Made by a program: the position numbers and the translations under genes. A stretch of DNA of 64,000 nucleotides from WTJH01 sp049889695. GTDB taxonomy: Bacteria; Bacteroidota; Bacteroidia; Flavobacteriales; Flavobacteriaceae. Where the stretch lies: positions 1 through 64,000 of the forward strand of contig JBMHCX010000018.1 in the NCBI GenBank assembly GCA_049889695.1, written 5' to 3'. Positions 52,599 to 61,733 of this stretch are shown here, one piece after another. The notes beneath the pieces are model-generated. The model saw only the letters and a list, made by a program, of their open reading frames with translations. It was not told the origin of the DNA and did not search any database. Position 1 is the stretch's first letter, and each line of letters begins with the position of its first letter.

Positions 52599-54653
52599 AT
52601 GAAAAAGATATACCTGTGCTGGCTTATGAGCCTGAGTGCCCTCGTGGCTCAATTCGACCCACAAAACATTGAAATTGTCCGAGACGATTATGGTGTTCCT
52701 CATATTTTTGCTCCTACCGATGCCGAAGTTGCCTATGGATTTGCATGGGCACATGCCGAGGATGATTTTTACACCATACAGATCGCTTATTTGGCAGGAA
52801 ACGGCTTGTTGAGCAAGCATTTGGGCAACAAGGGCTTAGGGGCCGATTTTCTAAGCGATTTTATTGGATCAGACGCATTAGTCAAACAAGAATATACATC
52901 CAAAATAAGCGAAGACTACAAAAAGGTCGTCCGAGGCTATGCCGCAGGACTCAATGCTTATGCAAAAGCCCATCCAGAGGAAGTCTTGGTTCCCGAACTA
53001 TTTCCGGTGACTCCTCATAAAATGATGCGCTATGCACAGTTGCAACTATTTATTTCTTCCAAAGGCGATAAATGGGTAAGCGCCATCAATGATAACCGCA
53101 CCCAATACCGCTTTTCTCCGGACGAAATGCGGGGTTCTAACACCTTTGGCTTTAACCGTTCCAAAACGGGAGGGGAAGGAACATTTTTAGCCATCAATAC
53201 CCATCAACCCCTGGACGGTCCTGTTTCGTGGTACGAAGCCCATCTGTGCTCGGAAGAGGGGACCAATATCTTAGGAGCGGCTTTCGCTGGAAGCCCAAAC
53301 ATACTCATCGGGAGTAATGAGCATTTGGCTTGGGCACACACCGTTAACCAACCCGATAAAACCGATGTTTTTGCTTTGCAAATGCATCCCTCCAAAAAAT
53401 TACACTACAGAGTAGACGATGCATACCTGCGGCTGGAAAAGAAATATGCAAAACTCAGAGTCAAAGTACTCGGGATTCCCATCCGGGTAAAAAAGAAATA
53501 CTTTGAGAGTATCTATGGACCTACCCTGAAAAACAAAAACGGTTACTTTGCAGTGCGTACGCCTGCCCTATTTGAAATACGCGCATTAGAACAATGGTGG
53601 CGCATGAATAAGGCCCGAAATTTCTCAGAATTCTACAAGGCCTTAAAAATGAAAGCCCTCCCAGGCTACAACATTGGCTATGCCGACAAGAACGATACCA
53701 TTTTCTATATCTCTAACGGTCTCATTCCCAAAAGAAATCCGGATTTTGACTTTTCAAACGTCACCCCTGGAAATACGCGTAAAACCCTTTGGACGACTAC
53801 CTATGATATAGGAGAACTCCCGCAAGTTCTACAACCAAAAGCGGGCTATTTCTACAATGCAAATCACAGCCCATTTTTATCCACAGCAACAGCCGAAAAT
53901 CCTGATCCACAAAATTTTGCGGAAGACATGAGGTTTGAAGACTATGACAACAACCGATCGAAACGCCTAAAAGAGCTGATCGACAACACGCCCACCGTTG
54001 GTTATAAGGATTTTAAACGGATTAAATACGACAATAGCTACCCGCAAAGTTTTCATTTTAGTTGGATGGATATCAGCGTATTAGAACAAATGGATGCGGA
54101 TAAATATCCCGATATCAGTCCACTGATTCGTCGGATACAAACATGGGATCGCAAAACCGATGCCTCCTCATTTGGGGCAGGTGCTTTTGGCGTCTTTTAC
54201 TATCGTTTAAAGGAATACTATGCGCAGTTACCTTCCCCTAAAGTCTTTACTGAAGCAATGCTGGTGAAAGCCCTTCGCGATACGAAAGCCTACATGCTCA
54301 AGCACTTCCAGACGACAGATGTTCGTCTTGGAGACTTCCAAAAATTGGTCCGAGGAAAGAAAGAGCTTCCCATTTTTGGCTTACCGGATGTCATAACAGC
54401 CATGAGCGCTCAAGATCATACAGATGGAAAAGTAAAAGTCGTCAGTGGGGAATCCTACATTGAATTAGTGCGTTTCGACGATGACGGAGTACATATAGAA
54501 TCGTCCATCTCTTATGGGAGTTCCGATCATCCAGATTCACCACATTACGACGATCAGATGGAGATCTATGCCAAGTTTGAGACAAAACCCATGACTTTAG
54601 ACAAGGAAAAAGTATATGCGCAAGCAGTGCGTGTCTATCATCCGATGGAATGA
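52599..54653 (+). CDS. Penicillin acylase family Ntn-hydrolase
   Basis: A 684-residue exported hydrolase with a signal peptide (to about residue 18, ALVAQ). The N-terminal chain pattern VRDDYGVPHIFAPTDAEVAYGFAWAHAEDDF and the nucleophile S180 in RGSNTFGFN, which becomes the N-terminal serine of the beta chain after self-cleavage, define the family. Members cleave amide side chains of penicillins, acyl-homoserine lactones or peptides. The natural substrate here is unknown. It overlaps the convergent bshA end by 16 bases. Confidence 0.9.
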   Translation: MKKIYLCWLMSLSALVAQFDPQNIEIVRDDYGVPHIFAPTDAEVAYGFAWAHAEDDFYTIQIAYLAGNGLLSKHLGNKGLGADFLSDFIGSDALVKQEYTSKISEDYKKVVRGYAAGLNAYAKAHPEEVLVPELFPVTPHKMMRYAQLQLFISSKGDKWVSAINDNRTQYRFSPDEMRGSNTFGFNRSKTGGEGTFLAINTHQPLDGPVSWYEAHLCSEEGTNILGAAFAGSPNILIGSNEHLAWAHTVNQPDKTDVFALQMHPSKKLHYRVDDAYLRLEKKYAKLRVKVLGIPIRVKKKYFESIYGPTLKNKNGYFAVRTPALFEIRALEQWWRMNKARNFSEFYKALKMKALPGYNIGYADKNDTIFYISNGLIPKRNPDFDFSNVTPGNTRKTLWTTTYDIGELPQVLQPKAGYFYNANHSPFLSTATAENPDPQNFAEDMRFEDYDNNRSKRLKELIDNTPTVGYKDFKRIKYDNSYPQSFHFSWMDISVLEQMDADKYPDISPLIRRIQTWDRKTDASSFGAGAFGVFYYRLKEYYAQLPSPKVFTEAMLVKALRDTKAYMLKHFQTTDVRLGDFQKLVRGKKELPIFGLPDVITAMSAQDHTDGKVKVVSGESYIELVRFDDDGVHIESSISYGSSDHPDSPHYDDQMEIYAKFETKPMTLDKEKVYAQAVRVYHPME

Positions 54654-55780
54654 CGGGCATCCAAAAGAATACGTGTATAGAGGCTTTCGTACAGGTCTAA
54701 AACTTTGGGAAGGTCATATGCCTTGGCCTGTTCAATAGCTCCTTTTTTAAGTTGCTGGTGCAGTTCATCGTTTTGTAGAATTTCGACTGCTTTTGCCGCC
54801 ATGGCAGCAGTATCTCCGACCTCAAACAGATAGCCCGAAACCCCAGACTTGTTTACTTCGGGTAAGCCACCGACATCTGTAGAAATGACAGGCACTTCGT
54901 GGACCATCGCTTCCAAGGCTGCCAGACCAAAACTCTCCTGCTCCGAGGGAAGTAAGAAAAGGTCTGTAAAACACAAAATCTGATGAATTTGGTTGCTTTT
55001 TCCCAAAAATAAAACATCGGCAGTTAGCTGATGTTCCTCCACAAATCGCATGGCCTTGGATTTTTCAGGGCCCTCCCCTATCATCAGCAGTTTTACGTCA
55101 TGGTGTCGATGAACCTCTAAAAAGATTTTAAGCACGTCCAAAACTCGCTTGACCGGTCTAAAGTTACTGACATGTGTAAGGATCCGCTCTTTTCCAGAAA
55201 CAATCAGGGAACGCGGACAGGGCTCCTCTTTTCCTTCATACTGACGGATGTCTATAAAATTTGGAATGACTTCTACTTCCTTTTTCGGATGGAAGAAACT
55301 GTTGGTGTCTCTTTTCAGACTTTCAGAAACAGCCGTAACGACGTCGGAATGTTCTATACTGAAAGTTACAGCCGTTTTGTAAAAGGGGTGCTTTCCTACA
55401 AGGGTTATATCTGTACCGTGCAATGTCGTTACTATAGGAATATGTATCCCCTGATCGGCTAACATTTTTTTCGCCATATATGCAGCGTAGGCATGTGGAA
55501 TTGCATAGTGAACATGCAATAGATCGATCGAATATTGTTGGACAACGTCTACTAATCGGGAAGAAAGCGCTAATTCATAGGGCTGATATTTAAACAGATC
55601 GTATTCCGGTACGTGCACTTCGTGGTAGAATAGATTTTGACTCAAAGCCTCCAGCCGAACCGGTTGTCGGTAGGTCACAAAATGAATCTGATGACCCCGT
55701 TTGGCGAGGGCTATTCCGAGCTCCGTTGCTACAACACCACTTCCCCCAAAGGTAGGATAACATACGATGGCAATATTCAC
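54638..55780 (-). CDS. bshA: Bacillithiol synthesis glycosyltransferase BshA
   Basis: A 380-residue GT4-family glycosyltransferase. The N-terminal MNIAIVCYPTFGGSGVVATELGIALAKRGHQ and the HVHYAIPHA stretch are diagnostic of BshA, which joins N-acetylglucosamine to L-malate as the first step of bacillithiol synthesis. The C-terminal EX7E motif (EQESFGLAALEAM) is present. Its ATG overlaps the stop of the NagZ fusion gene by four bases. bshB and bshC are not in this window. Confidence 0.9.
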   Translation of the reverse strand: MNIAIVCYPTFGGSGVVATELGIALAKRGHQIHFVTYRQPVRLEALSQNLFYHEVHVPEYDLFKYQPYELALSSRLVDVVQQYSIDLLHVHYAIPHAYAAYMAKKMLADQGIHIPIVTTLHGTDITLVGKHPFYKTAVTFSIEHSDVVTAVSESLKRDTNSFFHPKKEVEVIPNFIDIRQYEGKEEPCPRSLIVSGKERILTHVSNFRPVKRVLDVLKIFLEVHRHHDVKLLMIGEGPEKSKAMRFVEEHQLTADVLFLGKSNQIHQILCFTDLFLLPSEQESFGLAALEAMVHEVPVISTDVGGLPEVNKSGVSGYLFEVGDTAAMAAKAVEILQNDELHQQLKKGAIEQAKAYDLPKVLDLYESLYTRILLDARHSIG

Positions 55781-58680
55781 AATGCGTCTGGAATTAAAGC
55801 GTCGTAGACCGCCTGATGAATACGTGTTCGAATATTGTATTTAGAAAAATTGTTGTTATCCATAGTGGGATACGTTCGATTGCTTAAAACTACAACAATT
55901 AACTGATGTTTAGGATCGGCCCAGGCGTAGGTCCCCGTAAAGCCTAGATGGCCAAAACTCTGAGCAGAGGCCGCTGTTGCTGCTGGACCTTCATCTGAAA
56001 ACTGTGGCTTGTCGAAGCCTATCCCTCTACGAACGCCCGCAGGAGCAAAAGAACGACTGTTGAATTCATCGAATGTTTTTGCCGAAAACATTCTTCCTTG
56101 GGTGTATTTTCCTTTGTTTAAGTACAGTTGCATGATTTTAGCCACTTCCAAGGCATTGCTAAACAAGCCGGCGTGCCCGCCGACACCATTGAGTAGAGCG
56201 GCTCCCATATCGTGCACTCGCCCTTGCAATACCATCTGCCGGAAGTAGGTGTCTTTTTCAGAAGGGACAATAGAGTCTTTGGCCATCCAGTTCAAAGGCA
56301 GAAATCCGGTGCGTTTCAAGCCTAACGGACGGGTCCATTGTTCTTCGACCAAACGAGCTAATGACTTTGAAGAGGTATCTTCAAAATAGAATTGCAACAA
56401 ATAAAAAGGCAAATCGGAATAAGTATAAGACAAAGTTTTCAGCAATGGGCTTTCGCGAATAGAGTCCCGAATATAATCATGAAACTTATGCTTTAAGTAC
56501 ATTTCTGAAGCGATGGGAATCGAAAATCGCTTAGAGGGTTTTTTGCGATACCACTTGCGAAGTGGTGTCCCGTTTTTGTCTAGTGTTTTTTTATAAAATG
56601 GAATCCAAGGGGTCAGGCGGGCATAATGAGACAACATTTCACGCAGACTAATATCGGCCTTGTTGGAATTTTTAAAGTCGGGTAATAAGTTTCCTAAAGT
56701 ATCGTCCAGATCCACTTCCTTCCGATCTACTGCTTGTATTAAGAGTGGCAGAGTTGCCAAAATCTTTGTCAGCGAAGCCAGATCGTAAACATCTTTGACA
56801 TCAACGGCCCGTTTTTTTTTATAGGTGTGATGCCCATAGGCTTTGTGCCAGACTAGATCGCCGGATTTTGCCACCAATACTTGCATCCCTGGGGTCACTT
56901 TCTGCGCTAATGCTTCCTGGACGATACTGTCTATTTTTTGAAGCTTTTGGGCGGAAAAACCTTTGGTCTCGGCAGGGAGTTGTTCCCAGAATAGCTGTTT
57001 GCTTAAATCAAGTCCTGCGCCAGCCTTATATTTTCCTGCACTTACGGGCAAGCGTCCGTCGACCTTAAGTAAACCAAGCAGCGCTTGGGCTGCAAGGACT
57101 TGTGCTTCGGGAGCATTTTGATAGGCCCAAAGCAGAGCCGCTGGCTTAAAATTTAAATCCGCTAATGCATAGGGCTTCACAAAAGAAAGCAGTATGATCG
57201 GGTGCTTTTTTTGAAGTTTTCGAAGCCTTTTGAGCTCCTCCTTGGAAAAGGTGTATGGTTCCCATGGATCTTCATTGGGTCGATGGAAACTCACCACGAT
57301 CGGACGATTTGGATTGCTTTCCGACCATTTCTGAAGGCTGTCGGTCGACAAAGGATCTACCGATAGAAAGTTTTGAAGCTGCTCGCTAAAGGCTTTTGCC
57401 GTATCATCGCCCAAAGGGAGGTGCCCTACAGCTTGTTCTTTAGACAAAGGGAGTATGCCGTCGTTTTCCAAAAGCGTTAAGGCTGCTCCATAGGCACGAC
57501 TGATCCACGAAGCATCGGTGTCGTTGTTTAAATCAGTAGTCGCATTTTCCTCATCACTAGGAGCGTACTGATGCAGACCGGCTAGATATTTTGCTTTTAG
57601 GATCTTTTTGACACTTCTAGCCAGTCGATTTTCAGATATTCGACCACTTCTGTAGGCGTTGGCAATACTTTCGACTCCTGCAGGAATGTCTTCCGACAAT
57701 AATAACAGATCGTTCCCGGCTAGAAAAGCCAGTAGATCTATATTGGAACCGCCCTTGTACTTAGAGACCCCTTTCATATCCAAAGCGTCTGTGACCACCA
57801 GTCCATTAAACCCTAATTGTTCTTGCAGGAGTTGTGTAACGATTCCATAGGATAGCGTACTGGGCAAGCCATCTTCTTCTATTTTGGGCAGGTTTAAGTG
57901 AGCCACCATAATGGACGACACCCCTGCCTCAATTAATCGTTTAAAGGGAACTAATTCATTGTTTTCGAGTTGTTCGCGGACGATGGGGACGGTAGGAAGC
58001 GTTTTATGCGAATCCTGATAGGTATCGCCATGGCCAGGAAAATGCTTGGCGCTGGTCAGTCCACCACTTTGAGCATATCCTTGGTGGAGCGCTACCGAAA
58101 AATCTGCCACCTTATTGGGATTCTCCCCAAAGGAACGATTTCCAATGATGGGATTTTTAGGATTGGAATTAATATCCGCAACAGGAGCAAAGTTTAAGTG
58201 AACTCCTAAGCGTTTGGACTGCAATCCCATTCGATAGCCAATTTGCTTGGTGATATCCGTTGACTGGTGGGCTCCAAGGGTCATGTTCCATGGGAAATCT
58301 TGCACCGTTTGTAGGCGCATGCCTACCCCCCACTCGGCATCCATTGCCACCAATAACGGCACTTTGGCTTTGGCCTGAAAAGCATTGGTCCAACGGATTT
58401 GCTTTTCGGGGGTTCCCAGAGAATATAAAACACCACCGACCAAACCTTTCTCGACTAGTTTTTCTATGCCTTCAAAATGAGATTGATCCCGCTCCGAAAA
58501 AACCATGGGCATGAATAATTGGCCAATTTTTTCGGGAAGAGAGAGCCGACTGTAAACACTATCGACCCATTGTTGCTGTGCTATAGCATCTGTAGCGCGC
58601 AACGGATCGGGTTGTTGGGCAGCAACACTCCAACACGCGAGTAGAAGAAAAATATATGTATGTCTAAAAAAATCTTGCAT
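55777..58680 (-). CDS. NagZ-type GH3 glycosidase fused to a serine hydrolase
   Basis: A 967-residue exported protein with a signal peptide (to about residue 22). The N-terminal GH3 domain (about 30-370) has KHFPGHGDTYQDSH, the histidine loop of NagZ-type beta-N-acetylglucosaminidases, and the nucleophile aspartate in VVTDALDMKG. A GH3 C-terminal-like region (about 395-570) follows. Residues about 590-960 form a class-C beta-lactamase-like serine hydrolase with SLTK (SxxK) and YSD motifs. The pair resembles Bacillus NagZ and its partner AmiE fused into one chain, a layout seen in Bacteroidota. The likely job is cell-wall fragment recycling. Confidence 0.9.
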   Translation of the reverse strand: MQDFFRHTYIFLLLACWSVAAQQPDPLRATDAIAQQQWVDSVYSRLSLPEKIGQLFMPMVFSERDQSHFEGIEKLVEKGLVGGVLYSLGTPEKQIRWTNAFQAKAKVPLLVAMDAEWGVGMRLQTVQDFPWNMTLGAHQSTDITKQIGYRMGLQSKRLGVHLNFAPVADINSNPKNPIIGNRSFGENPNKVADFSVALHQGYAQSGGLTSAKHFPGHGDTYQDSHKTLPTVPIVREQLENNELVPFKRLIEAGVSSIMVAHLNLPKIEEDGLPSTLSYGIVTQLLQEQLGFNGLVVTDALDMKGVSKYKGGSNIDLLAFLAGNDLLLLSEDIPAGVESIANAYRSGRISENRLARSVKKILKAKYLAGLHQYAPSDEENATTDLNNDTDASWISRAYGAALTLLENDGILPLSKEQAVGHLPLGDDTAKAFSEQLQNFLSVDPLSTDSLQKWSESNPNRPIVVSFHRPNEDPWEPYTFSKEELKRLRKLQKKHPIILLSFVKPYALADLNFKPAALLWAYQNAPEAQVLAAQALLGLLKVDGRLPVSAGKYKAGAGLDLSKQLFWEQLPAETKGFSAQKLQKIDSIVQEALAQKVTPGMQVLVAKSGDLVWHKAYGHHTYKKKRAVDVKDVYDLASLTKILATLPLLIQAVDRKEVDLDDTLGNLLPDFKNSNKADISLREMLSHYARLTPWIPFYKKTLDKNGTPLRKWYRKKPSKRFSIPIASEMYLKHKFHDYIRDSIRESPLLKTLSYTYSDLPFYLLQFYFEDTSSKSLARLVEEQWTRPLGLKRTGFLPLNWMAKDSIVPSEKDTYFRQMVLQGRVHDMGAALLNGVGGHAGLFSNALEVAKIMQLYLNKGKYTQGRMFSAKTFDEFNSRSFAPAGVRRGIGFDKPQFSDEGPAATAASAQSFGHLGFTGTYAWADPKHQLIVVVLSNRTYPTMDNNNFSKYNIRTRIHQAVYDALIPDAL

Positions 58681-59143
58681 GCCAACTTTCTTGTGCTGGA
58701 ACTTCCCATGCTGACTGAAATTCAGCAATGGTTTGCACTAAATTATTGAATACAATGGTTTGGGGGCCAATCGACCGAGATTTAACTAGAGCTTTAAACT
58801 CTAATAAAGGTTTATGCGAAAAATATTCTCCTTGCTTAAAGGTAACATTCATACGATCGAGTAGACTGATCTTGAATTTTTGCTCCAAAAGCTGAATCAT
58901 GCGTACCTGGGCGTCGATGGAGCAACCGCTGGCTTGAGTGTTCTGATCGAGACCGATGACAATGAAACGGTCGTAAGGTATGGAAAAGCCTGTCCGCAGT
59001 GCTTGGCCGTGAGCCGTCCAATCTTCCAAAAAGGTGGTGAGCTCTGCGGTAATATCGGCTACTTCTGAAGTCGAGAGTTTTCGATCGGAAGGATAGATCC
59101 AAACCCTTGCTTGCTCTGGAAGTTTATCAAAAGGAACAATCAT
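58664..59143 (-). CDS. Conserved Bacteroidota protein of unknown function
   Basis: A 159-residue cytoplasmic protein without signal or membrane segments. Similar proteins are often named ABC transporter ATPase, but no Walker A, signature or Walker B is present, so the name is not supported. The recognisable patterns are ARVWIYPSDRKLS near the N-terminus and GCSIDAQVRMIQLLE in the middle. It overlaps both neighbours on the same strand (the FeS gene and the NagZ fusion), so it belongs to a coupled run. Confidence 0.75.
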   Translation of the reverse strand: MIVPFDKLPEQARVWIYPSDRKLSTSEVADITAELTTFLEDWTAHGQALRTGFSIPYDRFIVIGLDQNTQASGCSIDAQVRMIQLLEQKFKISLLDRMNVTFKQGEYFSHKPLLEFKALVKSRSIGPQTIVFNNLVQTIAEFQSAWEVPAQESWHARFF

Positions 59144-59919
59144 AAATCTTCTGCCTGCGCTATCAGTTCTGCTATGTCTAAAACCGGAATTTTCCCTTCC
59201 AGCTCTTTGTTTTTCACACCGTCTGACATCATAGTGTTACAAAAAGGACACCCTGCAGCAATATATTCGGGTTGCGTTTCTAAAGCCTGTTCCGTGCGTT
59301 CTATATTGATTTCTTTATCGCCTTTTTCAGCTTCTTTAAACATCTGAGCTCCTCCCGCTCCGCAACAAAGCCCGCGCGATTTACAGTTGCGCATTTCCAC
59401 CAATTCAGCATCGAGCTTTCGGATGAGCTCACGTGGGGCTTCATATACCTGATTGGCACGGCCTAAATAACACGGATCGTGGTAGGTGATACGCTTTCCT
59501 TTAAAGACACCGCCTTGAATGCTTATTTTTTGTTGTTCCAAGAGCTGTTGGAGAAGCTGTGTATGATGAATAACCTCGTAGTTTCCACCCAATTCAGGAT
59601 ATTCGTTTTTGAGGGTGTTAAAACAATGCGGACAGGTCGTGACAACTTTGGTGATTTCATAGGCGTTCATGACTTCAATGTTGGTCATGGCCTGCATTTG
59701 GAATAAGAATTCATTGCCAGCGCGCTTGGCAGGATCGCCCGTACAACTTTCCTCTGCTCCTAATACCGCAAAGGACACCTCTGCCTTGTTTAAAATTTTA
59801 ACAAACGCCTTGGTGATTTTCTTAGCCCGATCGTCAAAACTACCAGCACACCCCACCCAGAATAAATATTCGGGTGTTTCTCCGGCGGCTACACTCTGTG
59901 CAAATGTTTTTACTTCCAT
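59140..59919 (-). CDS. Fe-S oxidoreductase subunit, CCG-domain type
   Basis: A 259-residue soluble protein of the heterodisulfide-reductase B / LutA / GlpC type. Two CCG-like cysteine clusters are visible: CPHCFNTLKNEYP with YHDPCYLGR, then GLCCGAGGAQMF with CPFCNTMM. It should hold an iron-sulfur cluster and pass electrons. The membrane-bound partner with two ferredoxin motifs is encoded two genes upstream, so they probably form one complex. The electron donor and acceptor are not known. Confidence 0.87.
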   Translation of the reverse strand: MEVKTFAQSVAAGETPEYLFWVGCAGSFDDRAKKITKAFVKILNKAEVSFAVLGAEESCTGDPAKRAGNEFLFQMQAMTNIEVMNAYEITKVVTTCPHCFNTLKNEYPELGGNYEVIHHTQLLQQLLEQQKISIQGGVFKGKRITYHDPCYLGRANQVYEAPRELIRKLDAELVEMRNCKSRGLCCGAGGAQMFKEAEKGDKEINIERTEQALETQPEYIAAGCPFCNTMMSDGVKNKELEGKIPVLDIAELIAQAEDL

Positions 59920-59925
59920 TGATAT

Positions 59926-60375
59926 TTATTGCCCTTCATGACCATCATCGAAAACTTCAATGGTCACTTCTTTTTCAATTAGATCCGTAAACTTTCCGTT
60001 GTATCTGGTGGCTCGAACCAAATGGTTGTCGATCCAGTGATAATTTCCTCCACGGGGTTTCCCCATCAATAATGAGTGATATTTAAACCCGTGTTGCTTT
60101 AGCCACTTTTCCGTTACTTCTCTGTGTGCTTCTACACGAGATGTAAAAAAACAAATCAGATGACCTTGATCGTACCAACGGTTGAGCGTTTCAAGTGCAT
60201 CAGGATAAATTTTTGCCGTCGCCATACGCTCGGGTTCTTCGTTTGGGATATCGTCGCAGATTGTTCCGTCGATATCGATCAGATAGTTTTTTATCCCATC
60301 CGGTAATACTGGGCTAATGTGCTCTCCGTTTTCGACTTTCTGGTGTAAATAGCTTTCAGCTTCTTCTTTATTCAT
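59926..60375 (-). CDS. HAD-superfamily phosphatase-like protein
   Basis: A 149-residue cytoplasmic protein. The HAD motif I is D34-I-D36-G-T (IDIDGTICDD), motif II is FFTSR near residue 97, and the end EVFDDGHEG supplies an acidic pair. It is probably a small phosphatase. Homologues are sometimes called phosphoheptose isomerase, which the motifs do not support. It lies between the two Fe-S subunit genes, with gaps of 6 and 17 bases, for no clear reason. Confidence 0.8.
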   Translation of the reverse strand: MNKEEAESYLHQKVENGEHISPVLPDGIKNYLIDIDGTICDDIPNEEPERMATAKIYPDALETLNRWYDQGHLICFFTSRVEAHREVTEKWLKQHGFKYHSLLMGKPRGGNYHWIDNHLVRATRYNGKFTDLIEKEVTIEVFDDGHEGQ

Positions 60376-60392
60376 TGTAGTGAGGATTGTTT

Positions 60393-61724
60393 TTAAACTT
60401 CTTTATTTGCCCATAAGAGGCGATCTTGATTGCTAAAAGGCCAAGGAGCCCCGTTATTCTCGATATTACTCATCATATTATTGAGCTCCGCAGGAGCAGC
60501 AGACTGTTCCATGACTAAATATTGCCGCATGTCCATGATGATGGAGAGCGGATCTATCCCAATTGGACAGGCCTGAACACAAGCATTACACGAGGTACAA
60601 GCCCAGAGTTCTTCTCGGGAGATGTAATCGTCTAACAACTGCTTTCCATCGTCTACAAAAGTACCCTTGTTAAGCGAGTAGTTCCGCCCTACTTCCTCTA
60701 TTCGATCGCGGGTGTCCATCATAATCTTTCGAGGGGAAAGCATTTTTCCGGTCTGGTTGGCCGGACATTCGCTCGTACAACGGCCACACTCCGTACAAGT
60801 GTAGGCGTTGAGCAACTGCACCCAAGAAAGATCCCGTACGTCGGCAGCACCAAAGGTATCGGGTTCTGCAGCCTCATCGGCAGGAGCTGCATAGGGGTCT
60901 GCATCGGGGTCCATCATCAGTTTCACTTCCGCAGATACGGCCGCATTGTTTTTAAACTTTCCTGCTGCCTCCAGATTAGCATAATAGGTATTCGGGAAAG
61001 CTAGCAGTATGTGTAAGTGCTTTGAGTAATACAGATAATTGAGGAAAATAAGAATACCGCCGATGTGTAACCACCAAAAACTGCGCTCCAAGACCACCAA
61101 GGTGGCGGTAGAGAAACTGTCATATAATGGGGTTAGATAGGTCGAAACGGGGAAAGAACCCGCTTGCAAGTAATGCGGATGATCGGCTTGCTGAAGCAAT
61201 AGGTCTGTGGCATTCATACTCAGAAATAAGAACATCAGCACCACTTCAAAATAGAGTATTAAATCGGCGTCTTTCTTTGGCCACCCTTGCATTTCGGGTT
61301 TCATAAAACGCTGTAGACGGAGGACATTTCTACGCATCCAAAATACCACAACAGCGAGCAATACCAAAGCTGCCAAAATCTCGAAAGTGGCAATGACGAG
61401 ATTGTAAAAACTCCCCAGATAAGGGGCAAAAACCCTATGGGTCCCAAGGATGCCATCGAGGATGATTTCGAGCAATTCAATATTGATTAAAATAAAACCA
61501 ACATAGACGATAATGTGCATAATACCGGCCACAGGACGAACGACCATTTTCGACTGTCCCAGTGCTACCCGTATCATTTGCCCCCATCTTCGCTGGGGCT
61601 GATCGGATCGATCGACTGCTTTTCCCAAACGGATGTTAGCCCTGATTTTTGCAATATTTCGGACAAAATATCCGATCCCAAAACTGAGCATTATTAAAAA
61701 AATAACATTGGGTAAGTATGTCAT
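60393..61724 (-). CDS. Membrane Fe-S oxidoreductase subunit with two ferredoxin motifs
   Basis: A 443-residue integral membrane protein with about five hydrophobic segments in residues 1-235 (NarG-gamma/HdrE-like). A soluble C-terminal domain carries two 4Fe-4S motifs, CTECGRCTSECP near 314 and CTSCNACVQACP near 375. With the CCG protein it resembles HdrDE- or GlpC-type electron-transfer complexes that couple quinones to an unknown donor. Confidence 0.88.
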   Translation of the reverse strand: MTYLPNVIFLIMLSFGIGYFVRNIAKIRANIRLGKAVDRSDQPQRRWGQMIRVALGQSKMVVRPVAGIMHIIVYVGFILINIELLEIILDGILGTHRVFAPYLGSFYNLVIATFEILAALVLLAVVVFWMRRNVLRLQRFMKPEMQGWPKKDADLILYFEVVLMFLFLSMNATDLLLQQADHPHYLQAGSFPVSTYLTPLYDSFSTATLVVLERSFWWLHIGGILIFLNYLYYSKHLHILLAFPNTYYANLEAAGKFKNNAAVSAEVKLMMDPDADPYAAPADEAAEPDTFGAADVRDLSWVQLLNAYTCTECGRCTSECPANQTGKMLSPRKIMMDTRDRIEEVGRNYSLNKGTFVDDGKQLLDDYISREELWACTSCNACVQACPIGIDPLSIIMDMRQYLVMEQSAAPAELNNMMSNIENNGAPWPFSNQDRLLWANKEV

Positions 61725-61733
61725 AATGGGTGC

